The notes under the pieces: model-generated
What the model saw: only the letters and a program-made list of their open reading frames with translations
What the model was told of the DNA's origin: nothing
The model's database searches: none
Source of the DNA: JBBSEX01 sp038239345
GTDB lineage: Bacteria; Acidobacteriota; Terriglobia; Bryobacterales; Bryobacteraceae
DNA: 64,000 nt
NCBI GenBank assembly: GCA_038239345.1
Contig: JBBSEX010000004.1
Coordinates: 186,001 to 250,000, forward strand
Direction of reading: 5' to 3'
Translations under genes and position numbers: made by a program
In this document: positions 7,454 through 15,980 of the stretch, in pieces
Layout: every line of letters starts with the position of its first letter
How positions within the stretch are numbered: position 1 is the first letter of the stretch

Positions 7454-10414
7454 TTAGAAATCCAAGCGCAACGCGAACTGCAGCCGCCGCGGCGTTCCAG
7501 TGCCCACGGCTCCCGTATTCAGGATCGAAGTGATTTTGCCGAAATTCGCCGACGGCGTCGCCGGATTAGATCCTAAGCTGCCCGAGGGATTGGCATAAAT
7601 TGGATGATTGAAAAGATTAAAAGCCTCGGCGCGAAAGTTCAGGTTCAGGCGTTCGGTAAGCGGGAACTTCTTTTGCAGCGCGGTATCGATTTCGTAGTAG
7701 CCTGGACCGCGCCCCGCATAGCGGCCGAGATTGCCCCAGGTTCCCTTTGCCGGAATGGCGAACGCAGCGGGATTGAACCAATTGTCGATGGTCTGGTGTG
7801 CCGGGTAAATGGAAACACCGGGAAGCAGATCGGGGCGTTGGCTTCCCGTGTTGCCGTCGGGCAGTTGGCTCGATTTGCGGCTGAGCGTAATGTTAACCGG
7901 CCGGCCACTGCTGGCGGTGCCGATGCCAGAAACCTCCCAACCGCCGAGAATACGCGAACCGCGGGCGAAGGGTAGCTGATATATGGCGTTCGATGTCATC
8001 GTGTGGCGGACGTCGATATTCGTACTGCTACGATCGCAGGCGCGGCACGATTGATTCTGGAACGTGAGGCTCTCTCCCGCTCCGATTGAGGAATCGGCAA
8101 TGCCGTGGGACCACATGTATTGGGTCTGCCAGAGGAACCCCTGCGTGAATCGCCGTTCCAAAGTGGACTGCCAGGCGTTGAAATTGTTGTTGCCGTCGTT
8201 GGTCTTCAGGCCGAATTGCGAGAACTGCGCCAGCGGGCGCTTGCCGGTTGTGGGATCGATACGATTTATCTGGTAACGAGTGAACAGGTGACGGCCGATG
8301 CCGCCGACATACCCCGTTTGCAACGAAAATTTGCCAGGCAGTTGTTGTTGCAGCAGAAAGTTCCAATTGTCGTAGTAAAGGTCCTTACGATGGCGATCGA
8401 TTGCCTTGGGCGTAAAGAGTGCGTTTTGTGGCGTAATGAACTGGTCTAGCGGATAGGAAAGATTCGCGAAATCCGAGGAAGTAAAGCCGTAGCGCGGAAC
8501 CGCGCTCTCCAGAGGATCGCTGAAATCGTCGTTCTGGTTCGCCCCAAAATACACTCCAAAACCGCTGCGGATGACGGTCTTGCCGTTCAACGCGGACGGT
8601 GCCCAGGCCACGCCGATGCGCGGACCCCAATCGTTGTAGTTCGGATCGTAAAACGGCGTCCCCGCTGGGCAGAAGCCGCCGCACCCCTGAATGTCCACTA
8701 CCGCGGCCCGATCGTGAACTTCATGGGCCACGGAATAAAATTCGTAGCGCAACCCCAGATTGAGAGTCAGATTCGGAGTGAGCTTGAATTCGTCCTGAAC
8801 ATAGCCGGAATAAAAGGTTCGGCGGTTACCGCGAATCCCCTCGCCTTCCAGCACCGAGGCGCTATCGGCGGAGTTGTGAATGAAGTCGGTTAAGGAGCCG
8901 TAGTCGATCGCTGAATCGCGAATCGCGTTGCCGGAGTTATTGAGGCGAATACGGCGGATTTCCACGCCAAGCTTCAAGGTATGGCGGCCCTGGATTTTCG
9001 TCAGGTTATCTATGTAAGAAAATGTCGTGCCGATCTCCGCGTCCAGCGTATTGTCGCTCAGTCCGGAAAAATCGGCCGTGCTGACGCTGATCGGCGAGGT
9101 CCCGTAATTGTAGTTGTGATAGTTCACACGGTTGAGCCCGAACTTGATTTCATTAATCAGATGGGGGGAGAAGATGTGTTGGAACTGCATCACCAGGTTG
9201 TGCGGAATGATGGGAATGGTGTTGGTGGCGCCCAGCGCATCCTGCGGGTTGTTGATCAGTGCGTTATCGATGCTATAGCGAACGAAGGCCGTGCTCTTAT
9301 CGCTCAGCCGGTAGTCTAAACGGAATAGACCCGAGTCCTCGCGAACCGTGTTGATGCCCTGCACCGTCAAGCGGTCGGTGTTGGCGTCCTCGGCCATCTG
9401 TCCTTTCGGAAACGCGTTCACGATGGGGGTCAATACGGGTGAAGTGGCGATCACCTGCGCGCGAACGCTGGCGTTCGGAACAAACCCGATCAGTGTCTGG
9501 CCCAGCGTCTGCCGAAGCCCTTCATAGTTTGCGAAGAAAAAGATTTTGTCTTTCACGATTGGGCCGCCGAGTTGCCCGCCAAACTGATTCAGCCGGAAAG
9601 GCGGGATGGTTGATCCATCGAATGGCGAGCGGGCGTCAAGCTTGTCGTTCCGCAGATAGTCGTAGAGCGTCCCGTGGAATTGATTACCGCCGGTCTTGGA
9701 TACCACGTTTACCTGGGCGCCTCCGGACGTGCCGCTCTCGGCCGTATACACGCTCGTGGCAACGCGGAATTCAGCGATGGAGTCGAGCGAAATACTCAGT
9801 CTGGTTTCCGCCTTTTGTGTCTGCTCCTGCACTCCACTGGTGTCGATGCCATCGAAAGTAAAATTGCTGTCGTCGAGTGAGTGTCCATTGAAGCGGATGC
9901 TTCGTTGCCCGCCATTGCCCGTATTGATTGCTCCAGGCGCCAACGTCATCAGAGTTGCCCAATTGCGGCCGTTGATCGGAATCTCGCGGATTTGCGGCGC
10001 TTCAATTACGCCGTCGATCTCAGCGTTAGTCCGGTTCAGCGCCTCTAAGGCAGCGGTCACTTGGACGGAATCCGCCGTCGCGCCAATCTCCAGCTTTTGA
10101 TCCAACGTCCGCACCTGCCCGAAAAGAACGTCCACCCCATCTACGACGTAAGGCTTGAATCCGGCCCTGGTAATGGACACCGTGTAGGAGCCGACCGGCA
10201 ACGATTGGAATTGATAGATTCCGCTTAAGCCGCTAACCGTTTCGCGATGGAAACCATTAGCCTGCGAGTCCAATTCGACTTTGGCTCCGTTCACCGCCGC
10301 GCCAGAAGGATCGGTGATGGTGCCGCTGATAGCGGCGCGATCCTGCGCGCGAACAGGGCTCAGGGCGAAGAGAATTAAAGTGGGAATTAAAAAAAAGCGC
10401 CGAATTGTTAGCAT
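7454..10414 (-). CDS. Oar-like TonB-dependent outer-membrane receptor with carboxypeptidase-regulatory domain
   Basis: 986 aa from the ATG at 10414, chosen because it starts a signal peptide (MLTIRRFFLIPTLILFALSPVRA-Q); the extra in-frame codons to 10558 are not signal-like. Residues about 25-110 form a CarboxypepD_reg-like beta sandwich (ISGTITDPSGAAVNGAKV). About 120-240 is the plug (IREIPINGRNW, SIRFNGHSLDDSNF). The remainder is a large beta-barrel ending in RRLQFALRLDF with a terminal Phe for outer-membrane insertion. Such receptors are expanded in Acidobacteriota and usually import glycans or other large nutrients, or act as surface proteins. No dedicated TonB/ExbBD or SusD partner is adjacent. 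Divergent from the phosphoesterase at 10578. Confidence 0.88.
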   Translation of the reverse strand: MLTIRRFFLIPTLILFALSPVRAQDRAAISGTITDPSGAAVNGAKVELDSQANGFHRETVSGLSGIYQFQSLPVGSYTVSITRAGFKPYVVDGVDVLFGQVRTLDQKLEIGATADSVQVTAALEALNRTNAEIDGVIEAPQIREIPINGRNWATLMTLAPGAINTGNGGQRSIRFNGHSLDDSNFTFDGIDTSGVQEQTQKAETRLSISLDSIAEFRVATSVYTAESGTSGGAQVNVVSKTGGNQFHGTLYDYLRNDKLDARSPFDGSTIPPFRLNQFGGQLGGPIVKDKIFFFANYEGLRQTLGQTLIGFVPNASVRAQVIATSPVLTPIVNAFPKGQMAEDANTDRLTVQGINTVREDSGLFRLDYRLSDKSTAFVRYSIDNALINNPQDALGATNTIPIIPHNLVMQFQHIFSPHLINEIKFGLNRVNYHNYNYGTSPISVSTADFSGLSDNTLDAEIGTTFSYIDNLTKIQGRHTLKLGVEIRRIRLNNSGNAIRDSAIDYGSLTDFIHNSADSASVLEGEGIRGNRRTFYSGYVQDEFKLTPNLTLNLGLRYEFYSVAHEVHDRAAVVDIQGCGGFCPAGTPFYDPNYNDWGPRIGVAWAPSALNGKTVIRSGFGVYFGANQNDDFSDPLESAVPRYGFTSSDFANLSYPLDQFITPQNALFTPKAIDRHRKDLYYDNWNFLLQQQLPGKFSLQTGYVGGIGRHLFTRYQINRIDPTTGKRPLAQFSQFGLKTNDGNNNFNAWQSTLERRFTQGFLWQTQYMWSHGIADSSIGAGESLTFQNQSCRACDRSSTNIDVRHTMTSNAIYQLPFARGSRILGGWEVSGIGTASSGRPVNITLSRKSSQLPDGNTGSQRPDLLPGVSIYPAHQTIDNWFNPAAFAIPAKGTWGNLGRYAGRGPGYYEIDTALQKKFPLTERLNLNFRAEAFNLFNHPIYANPSGSLGSNPATPSANFGKITSILNTGAVGTGTPRRLQFALRLDF

Positions 10415-10577
10415 AACGTTCCTGTTTTCTTGGGCTCTGGTAAACTCCTTGTAATCGTAGTAGCGGTGGATGAACGCACCGTGAAAGCTGGACGAACATT
10501 CCGTTGCAAGGGCGCTCGTGTAAGCTGTAATTTCATCGCAACATTCCGGTGCGACCATCAGATTTCAATTTCAAATC

Positions 10578-11609
10578 ATGAAACGCTTCCTCCTCGCAAT
10601 TACGGTGCTCTCCGGCTTAGCGCTTGCTCTGATTGTTCGCGCTCAAAACGCCCAGCCGTCGTACACGGCAGCTACGTTGCCCACGGGCGATCTGCTGAGT
10701 GAACCCGGGCCAAGTTTTCGCGTCAATAATAATGACCTGTCTGGCACGCCCAGTTTCATCGCTTATGGCGACCAGCGCTTTACGGATCCGGCAAACGTCA
10801 AGGCGACGGATCCGCGAATCCGCCAATGGCTGGTCAATCGCATCGCCGAAGAGAAGCCGGCGGCGGTAATCTTGAATGGCGATGTTCCGTTGTCGGGCGA
10901 CGTCAAGAACGACTATGCCGTTTTCGCAGCGGAAACTAAACCGTGGAAAGCTGCCGGACTGCGTGTCTATCCCGCGTTAGGAAATCATGAATTCCATGGC
11001 GATCCGCGCAATGCTCTGGAGAACTGGTGGACCTGCTTTCCGGAAGTGCGTAATCGACGCTGGTATTCGGCTCAACTAGGGACACGAGTTTACCTGCTGG
11101 CGGTGGATAGCGACACTTCGCTGCTGCCGGGAAGCGACCAGGCCCGTTGGATTGAAAAGCAGATCGATGGCTTGCCGGCCACGATCGACTTTGTGCTGAT
11201 CACGATGCACCATCCGCCGGTAGCCGATGTGCAGACTCACCTCGAAGTAGGCCACAATCCCCGGGCAAACGAAATTGCTTTAAGGGATTACCTATCCGGC
11301 GCCGCGAAACGTTCCCACGCTCGATTCCTGGTTAGCGCGGGCCATATTCACAACTACGAACGGAACGTGGTTGACGATGTCGTATATCTGGTTTCGGGCG
11401 GAGGCGGAGCGAAGCCTTACTACGTTGAACGAACAGCGGGCGATCAATATCAGAGCTTGCTGTTTCCAAACTATCATTTTGTGAAGCTGACTCTAGAGAA
11501 GGACCGCTTGCATGGAGTGATGTACCGGGTTGCGAATTCTGAAACGGAAACTCTTGCCTTGGAGCCAAAAGACACCTTCGAAATTGCGGTGAAGCCGGCG
11601 CTGCAGTAG
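10578..11609 (+). CDS. Exported calcineurin-like metallophosphoesterase (purple acid phosphatase-like)
   Basis: 343 aa with an N-terminal signal peptide (MKRFLLAITVLSGLALALIV-RAQ). The binuclear metal motifs occur in order: YGDQRF, LNGDVPL, GNHEF, ITMHHPP and GHIHNYER. This spacing is typical of purple acid phosphatase-like members of the calcineurin superfamily, which hydrolyse phosphomonoesters or diesters in the periplasm or outside the cell. Substrate unknown. It lies 163 bp from the divergent TonB receptor; a shared phosphate- or carbon-linked control is possible but not shown by any recognised box. Confidence 0.87.
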   Translation: MKRFLLAITVLSGLALALIVRAQNAQPSYTAATLPTGDLLSEPGPSFRVNNNDLSGTPSFIAYGDQRFTDPANVKATDPRIRQWLVNRIAEEKPAAVILNGDVPLSGDVKNDYAVFAAETKPWKAAGLRVYPALGNHEFHGDPRNALENWWTCFPEVRNRRWYSAQLGTRVYLLAVDSDTSLLPGSDQARWIEKQIDGLPATIDFVLITMHHPPVADVQTHLEVGHNPRANEIALRDYLSGAAKRSHARFLVSAGHIHNYERNVVDDVVYLVSGGGGAKPYYVERTAGDQYQSLLFPNYHFVKLTLEKDRLHGVMYRVANSETETLALEPKDTFEIAVKPALQ

Positions 11610-11699
11610 GACATAAGCGGTCGAGGCGAAACGAGCGAATTTGTTACGAATTCGTAGCCCAAAAGTTGACCCTTCCAGAGCCGTACGCTAGGATGGTTG

Positions 11700-11776
<77 letters not shown>

Positions 11777-11802
11777 ACCCGTACCACCTAATCAATTAGC
11801 TT

Positions 11803-12150
11803 ACGAGTACCGTTGGAAAACGTGAATTCCTCGTTTTTCTTCATTGTGTTGATCGCCTATTTGGCGACGCGTTGCTTGTCTCCCGTGATCGCCCCAAGCC
11901 TTTGCCCAAGGGTCACCACGTGTCAATTCGAGCCTGGGCCAGAGCTGCGGGAGTCAGCAAGAACTCCGTCAAAGCATGATATCTGCGGCTTCAAGATTTT
12001 ACGATCGGGAAGCCAAGAAAGGCGCTCGATAGATTGGGGTCTCAAACGCGATTCACGCCAGTGGTGAAGCAACGGTTCGAAAAGGGAATTCAGTCGGGAA
12101 TCGTAACCGAATATTCACGACAACGCAAGAATAATGAAATGGCAGCTTAG
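11803..12150 (+). pseudogene. Possible decayed reading frame with a helix-turn-helix-like segment
   Basis: Frame 1 from 11803 to the TAG at 12148 is open except for a TGA at 11977. It reads through VSIRAWARAAGVSKNSVKA, which resembles a helix-turn-helix (alanine/glycine turn, then SKNSVK), and then KPRKALDRLGSQTRF and EKGIQSGIVTEYSRQRK. No start codon fits the beginning. It lies immediately inside the left repeat, where an integrase or regulator remnant would be expected, but no family was recognised and an open frame of this size could occur by chance. The rest of the 383-bp gap holds only the ribosome site of the next gene. Confidence 0.25.
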
Positions 12151-12152
12151 TT

Positions 12153-12159
12153 AAGGTGG
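12153..12159 (+). promoter_or_regulatory. Ribosome binding site deciding the receptor start
   Basis: AAGGTGG lies 9 nt before the ATG at 12169. An in-frame TTG at 12160 directly abuts this site and is too close to be used, so the ATG is preferred. Confidence 0.6.
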
Positions 12160-12168
12160 TTGGTACGT

Positions 12169-15100
12169 ATGCCAATTCTAAGGGTGTTCTTGCTCGCTCT
12201 TGTTACAGGGTTGTCCAGTTATGCGCAGTCCGCATCCGGACGCTTCATCGGAGCAGTCGCCGACTCATCCGGCAGCCATTTGTCTGGCGCTACCGTCACC
12301 ATCTCCAACGAGAAGACGGGGGAAGTGCGCGCCTCGACCACCGATGGCGACGGAACCTACGTCGTGACCCAGTTGCTCCCCTCCACTTATACGCTGAAGG
12401 TTTCGCACGCAGGATTCAGCGACGCCGAGGTAAAGGGCTTCGTTCTTGGCGTCGGTCAGGAAATCCGCCAGGACCTCACCCTTGCAGTGGCCGGCGTCAG
12501 CACAACCGTGGAGGTCGTAGGTGGCGCCTTGGCCCACATTGACACATCCAGCGCGCGCGTCGGCGTCAACATTAGCGAGCGCGAAGTTGCGCAATTACCC
12601 CTTAACGGCCGCCAGGTATCACAGCTTTACCTGATGGCGCCGGGTGCCGTGAACAGCGGCAGCGGAACATTCGATAACATCCGCTTCAGCGGGCGCTCCA
12701 ACCAGCAGAACGCCATCCGCTTCGACGGAGTGGAAGCCAGTTCCATCATCGACGCCTCCCCCGGTAACCTTAACGGCGAGACCACTTCGAACTTCCGCCT
12801 CCAGCAGAGCCTCGAAAACGTGCAGGAGTTTCGCGTAGACACCAGTAACTACCCTGCCGAATATGGCACAGGCACCGGCGGCCAAGTCAGCTTCATAACC
12901 AAATCCGGGGGCAATGCGCTGCACGGCTCGGCGTTCGAATACCTGAGGAATGACGTTCTCGACGCCCGCAACTTCTTCTCCGGCTCCAACAAGGACAAAC
13001 TTCGCCTCAATCAGTTCGGCGGCTCGCTCGGCGGCCCCATCGTGAAGGACAAGCTTTTCGTCTTCGGGAGCTATGAGGCTTTGCGCCAGCGGACCGCGAC
13101 GCCGTTCGTCGAAACAACGTTGAGCCCGCTCGCCCGCTCCTTGGCAGTCGCTTCCATCCAACCCCTGCTCTCGGCTTTCCCCTCCGGCGGCATTCCGTCT
13201 AGCGACCCGCTTCTGAACATCGTAACCGTGAGAGGTCCCGGCCTCGTCGACGAAAACTCCGGCGGTATTCGTCTTGATTACAATCCTGGCGACAAATACC
13301 ACTTCTACCTGCGGTATTTCCGCGATCAAGGCGTATCTTCGCAGACTCAGAACTCGACCCTGAGTAAGTACAATCAGACCGCCGTTCCGCAAAACGCCGT
13401 TCTTAGCTCGACGCAGACTCTGAACGCAAGGGTCCTCAACGAAGCCAAGATCGGCTTCAACGACGTGAAGGAGCGAGTATCCGGCGTACCTGGCCCGAGT
13501 CCCGGAGTCGATCTTACCGGTGTCACGCTAAACCTTTCTGGCAGCGTAGCCCTCGCCGGCATCGCCGGCCAAAGTGGTAATGCGGGTATCGCCGTTCCCA
13601 CCGGCCTCATCCGCCTTTCCAGCGCGTTCAACGGGCGCGGCGCTCCCTACACTAACTATTCCCTGTCGTTCATCGACAACCTGTCGGTGGTCCGCGGCCA
13701 ACACAACATGAAGTTCGGAGTGGAAATCCGCCCCATCCGCCTGTATAACAACCAGCAGGGAGGAACTACCTACTCTTTCTCGAACGTAACGAATTTTCTC
13801 AACAATGCACCTAGTTCAGTTGCTTTCAATGGAACCCTGAGCGACCTGAGCCCCTTCACCGGCCTTTCCGGCATTGCGCTACTGAAACAGACCTACAACG
13901 TCGTCTATGCCCAGGACGAATGGCACATCCGCCCCTCTTTAACTCTCGCCTACGGCCTGCGTTACGAGTACTACACGCCTCTGCATGAAGACCGCAACAA
14001 GGATGTCTTCTTTGATATCACTAAGGGCGACATTATCCCGAAATATTCCGGCGACTGGTACCACAGTTCGAAGCTCAATTTCGGCCCGCGCCTGGGTCTT
14101 TCCTGGTCGCCTGAGAGATTGCACAACAAGACGGTTCTGCGCGTCGGCGCCGGCTACTATTATGGCCCTGGCCAAACCGAAGACCAACTCCAGCCGGAAG
14201 CGAACGACCGCATCAGCACCACGATTTCCTCGGGCGCGCTGAACCGTTATCCGCTCGACATTCCGGCGGTCTACGCCAACTACAACATCAACAGCCCGAC
14301 GCTCGGCTACGCGCCACGAGCCTATGCTCCTGGGTATTCGATTCCGGAGAAAATTCTCTCTTACACTCTATCGGTGCAGCAAGAGATCCTGAGCAACACG
14401 GTCCTTACTGTGGCATACGTCGGCAGCCAGGGGCGCAACCTGTTTCTCCGCTCTATCACAAACAAGATCATTGGCGTCACTATGAATCCAATCACCGGAG
14501 CCGGCTCGGCCGTCCGCGAATTCGGCAACCGTTTCGCCGAAGTCGACTACAAAACCAGCGGCGGCACCAGCCACTACAACGCGATGCAGATCACGCTGAA
14601 TCGGCGGATGGCCACCGGTCTCTCGCTCGCGAGCTCGTTCACATGGGCTCACGACTTGGGCGACACCGGCGGCTCTAATGAAGCCAATACCGCTGGCAAC
14701 CCCTACAACTTCCAGGCCGACTTCGGCAGCAATAACTTCGACATCCGCCGCAGCTTTAACCTCAGCACTCTCTACCAGATACCCTTCGGTAATGGCAAGA
14801 AGTTCGGTGCCACTTCTTCAAGGGCCGTTGACGGGATCTTGGGCGGTTGGCAGCTTGGCGGTATCGCCAACGCCCGAACTGGTGTTCCGATGGATGTACT
14901 CATCACGCGCCCCGACATTACATACATCGACAAGCGCGACGGTAAAGAGTATACGTCGCCCGTATTGGGTAGCGACGGAACGATCTACACCAACCCCGTC
15001 GTCAACACCCTCGGCGGCGGCAATTCGCGCAACATCCGGCGTCCCGATGTCGTTGCCGGCGTTGATCGATACCTCAGCGCGGACCGAAGCCTGATCAACC

Positions 15101-15489
15101 CTGCCGCCTTTACAATTCCGCTAGCCGGCACCTTCGGCAACTCCAGCCGCAACTCACTCACCGGCCCTGGTCTCGTGCAGCTCGACCTCACTGTGAGCAA
15201 GCGCGTCAGCATCGGCGAAAGACTTGGCGTTGAGTTCCGGGCGGAAATTTATAACATCTTCAACCACACCAACTTCGCAAACCCGGCAAACCTGCGCCTC
15301 GCGCAGGGTATCCCGAGCGGGGGCACGTTCCCCGGTGGCATCGTTACTAACTCCGGCATTCAGCCTGGAACACCGTTCTCGTCGGGAAACGCCGGCGGCA
15401 ACTTCGGTGTAACCACATCGACCGTCTCCAACCAGATCGGCCTGGGAACCAACCGGCAGCTTCAGCTGTCGTTGCGCTTGAGCTTTTGA
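12169..15489 (+). CDS. Second giant Oar-like TonB-dependent receptor, within the tRNA-bounded segment
   Basis: 1106 aa. A signal peptide is present (PILRVFLLALVTGLSSYAQ). A carboxypeptidase-regulatory domain covers about 25-110 (FIGAVADSSGSHLSGATV). The plug lies at about 125-250 (REVAQLPLNGRQVSQLYLM, NNIRFSGRSNQQNAIRF). A long beta-barrel ends RQLQLSLRLSF with the terminal Phe. It is paralogous to the receptor at 7454-10414. The barrel includes typical phrases such as KFGVEIRPIRLYNN, YAQDEWHIRPSLTLAYGLRYEYY and FNLSTLYQIPFGNGKKFG. Third codon positions look richer in C than in the neighbouring genes, which fits acquisition. Its TGA stop directly abuts the right copy of the tRNA repeat. Ligand unknown. 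Confidence 0.88.
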   Translation: MPILRVFLLALVTGLSSYAQSASGRFIGAVADSSGSHLSGATVTISNEKTGEVRASTTDGDGTYVVTQLLPSTYTLKVSHAGFSDAEVKGFVLGVGQEIRQDLTLAVAGVSTTVEVVGGALAHIDTSSARVGVNISEREVAQLPLNGRQVSQLYLMAPGAVNSGSGTFDNIRFSGRSNQQNAIRFDGVEASSIIDASPGNLNGETTSNFRLQQSLENVQEFRVDTSNYPAEYGTGTGGQVSFITKSGGNALHGSAFEYLRNDVLDARNFFSGSNKDKLRLNQFGGSLGGPIVKDKLFVFGSYEALRQRTATPFVETTLSPLARSLAVASIQPLLSAFPSGGIPSSDPLLNIVTVRGPGLVDENSGGIRLDYNPGDKYHFYLRYFRDQGVSSQTQNSTLSKYNQTAVPQNAVLSSTQTLNARVLNEAKIGFNDVKERVSGVPGPSPGVDLTGVTLNLSGSVALAGIAGQSGNAGIAVPTGLIRLSSAFNGRGAPYTNYSLSFIDNLSVVRGQHNMKFGVEIRPIRLYNNQQGGTTYSFSNVTNFLNNAPSSVAFNGTLSDLSPFTGLSGIALLKQTYNVVYAQDEWHIRPSLTLAYGLRYEYYTPLHEDRNKDVFFDITKGDIIPKYSGDWYHSSKLNFGPRLGLSWSPERLHNKTVLRVGAGYYYGPGQTEDQLQPEANDRISTTISSGALNRYPLDIPAVYANYNINSPTLGYAPRAYAPGYSIPEKILSYTLSVQQEILSNTVLTVAYVGSQGRNLFLRSITNKIIGVTMNPITGAGSAVREFGNRFAEVDYKTSGGTSHYNAMQITLNRRMATGLSLASSFTWAHDLGDTGGSNEANTAGNPYNFQADFGSNNFDIRRSFNLSTLYQIPFGNGKKFGATSSRAVDGILGGWQLGGIANARTGVPMDVLITRPDITYIDKRDGKEYTSPVLGSDGTIYTNPVVNTLGGGNSRNIRRPDVVAGVDRYLSADRSLINPAAFTIPLAGTFGNSSRNSLTGPGLVQLDLTVSKRVSIGERLGVEFRAEIYNIFNHTNFANPANLRLAQGIPSGGTFPGGIVTNSGIQPGTPFSSGNAGGNFGVTTSTVSNQIGLGTNRQLQLSLRLSF

Positions 15490-15517
15490 GCAAGTTCAAA
15501 TCTTGCTCCCGAAACTA
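15490..15517 (+). repeat. Attachment-site-like repeat, right copy
   Basis: GCAAGTTCAAATCTTGC (17 nt identical to tRNA-fMet positions 11749-11765), followed by TCCCGAAACTA against CCCCGCAACCA in the tRNA. The copy lacks the rest of the tRNA. It lies directly after the receptor stop codon and would mark the right end of a 3.7-kb inserted segment. Confidence 0.7.
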
Positions 15518-15980
15518 AATCGGATGTATCTACGTTGGTTCCGGTCCGCCCGCCGGTTGATAATGCCCCGTTCCGGCGTATTGAGAACTCGCCCAAGGTA
15601 GCGTCCTTTTCAACGATGGGACAGCACCAGTTGCCATTGGAATTGTTGTTGCCTTAGCAGGCGGCCAGAATCTCACGCATTTCGATACGGGATCAACTCA
15701 TGTTCTGGTAGGGCGGGCCATTCGGGGAATCTGCGCTCTATCGGGCGGCACCACCCGGCGAAGATCAACTCGCCGCGCGGTTGGTCGAGGGCTCGGAGCA
15801 GAATCTCAAGGACGAAAACTACAAATCCTCGGGCCTTGGGTGGGCGATTCATGGCTGGTCTAACCGATCTACAGCGGTCAGAAAAGTCCTAGCGACGACA
15901 AACTCTGCTGTAGCCCGCTCCTGGACCATCCTTGCCCGCGCAAGCGGCGCCTCTAACGCGCTTACTGAGACAATCGGTAG
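15518..15980 (+). other. Gene-poor stretch with unrecognised coding fragments
   Basis: No complete gene was found. Two short frames have a protein-like composition. One runs from about 15591 (AQGSVLFNDGTAPVAIGIVVALAGG). The other runs from about 15712 (ESALYRAAPPGEDQ, then EGSEQNLKDENYKSSG). Neither has a start and ribosome site, and neither was recognised. They may be remnants of genes broken when the adjacent segment was gained or rearranged. The ClC promoter must lie here. Confidence 0.35.

Noticed and set aside
11813..12067. An 84-aa frame starting MENVNSSFFF just after the tRNA
   Set aside because: It has no ribosome site or recognisable domain, and another frame in the same DNA looks more protein-like, so neither is called as a gene.
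12619..13392. A 257-aa open frame antisense to the second TonB receptor
   Set aside because: It mirrors the receptor's C-rich third positions, has no start context or domain, and the receptor on the other strand is clear.
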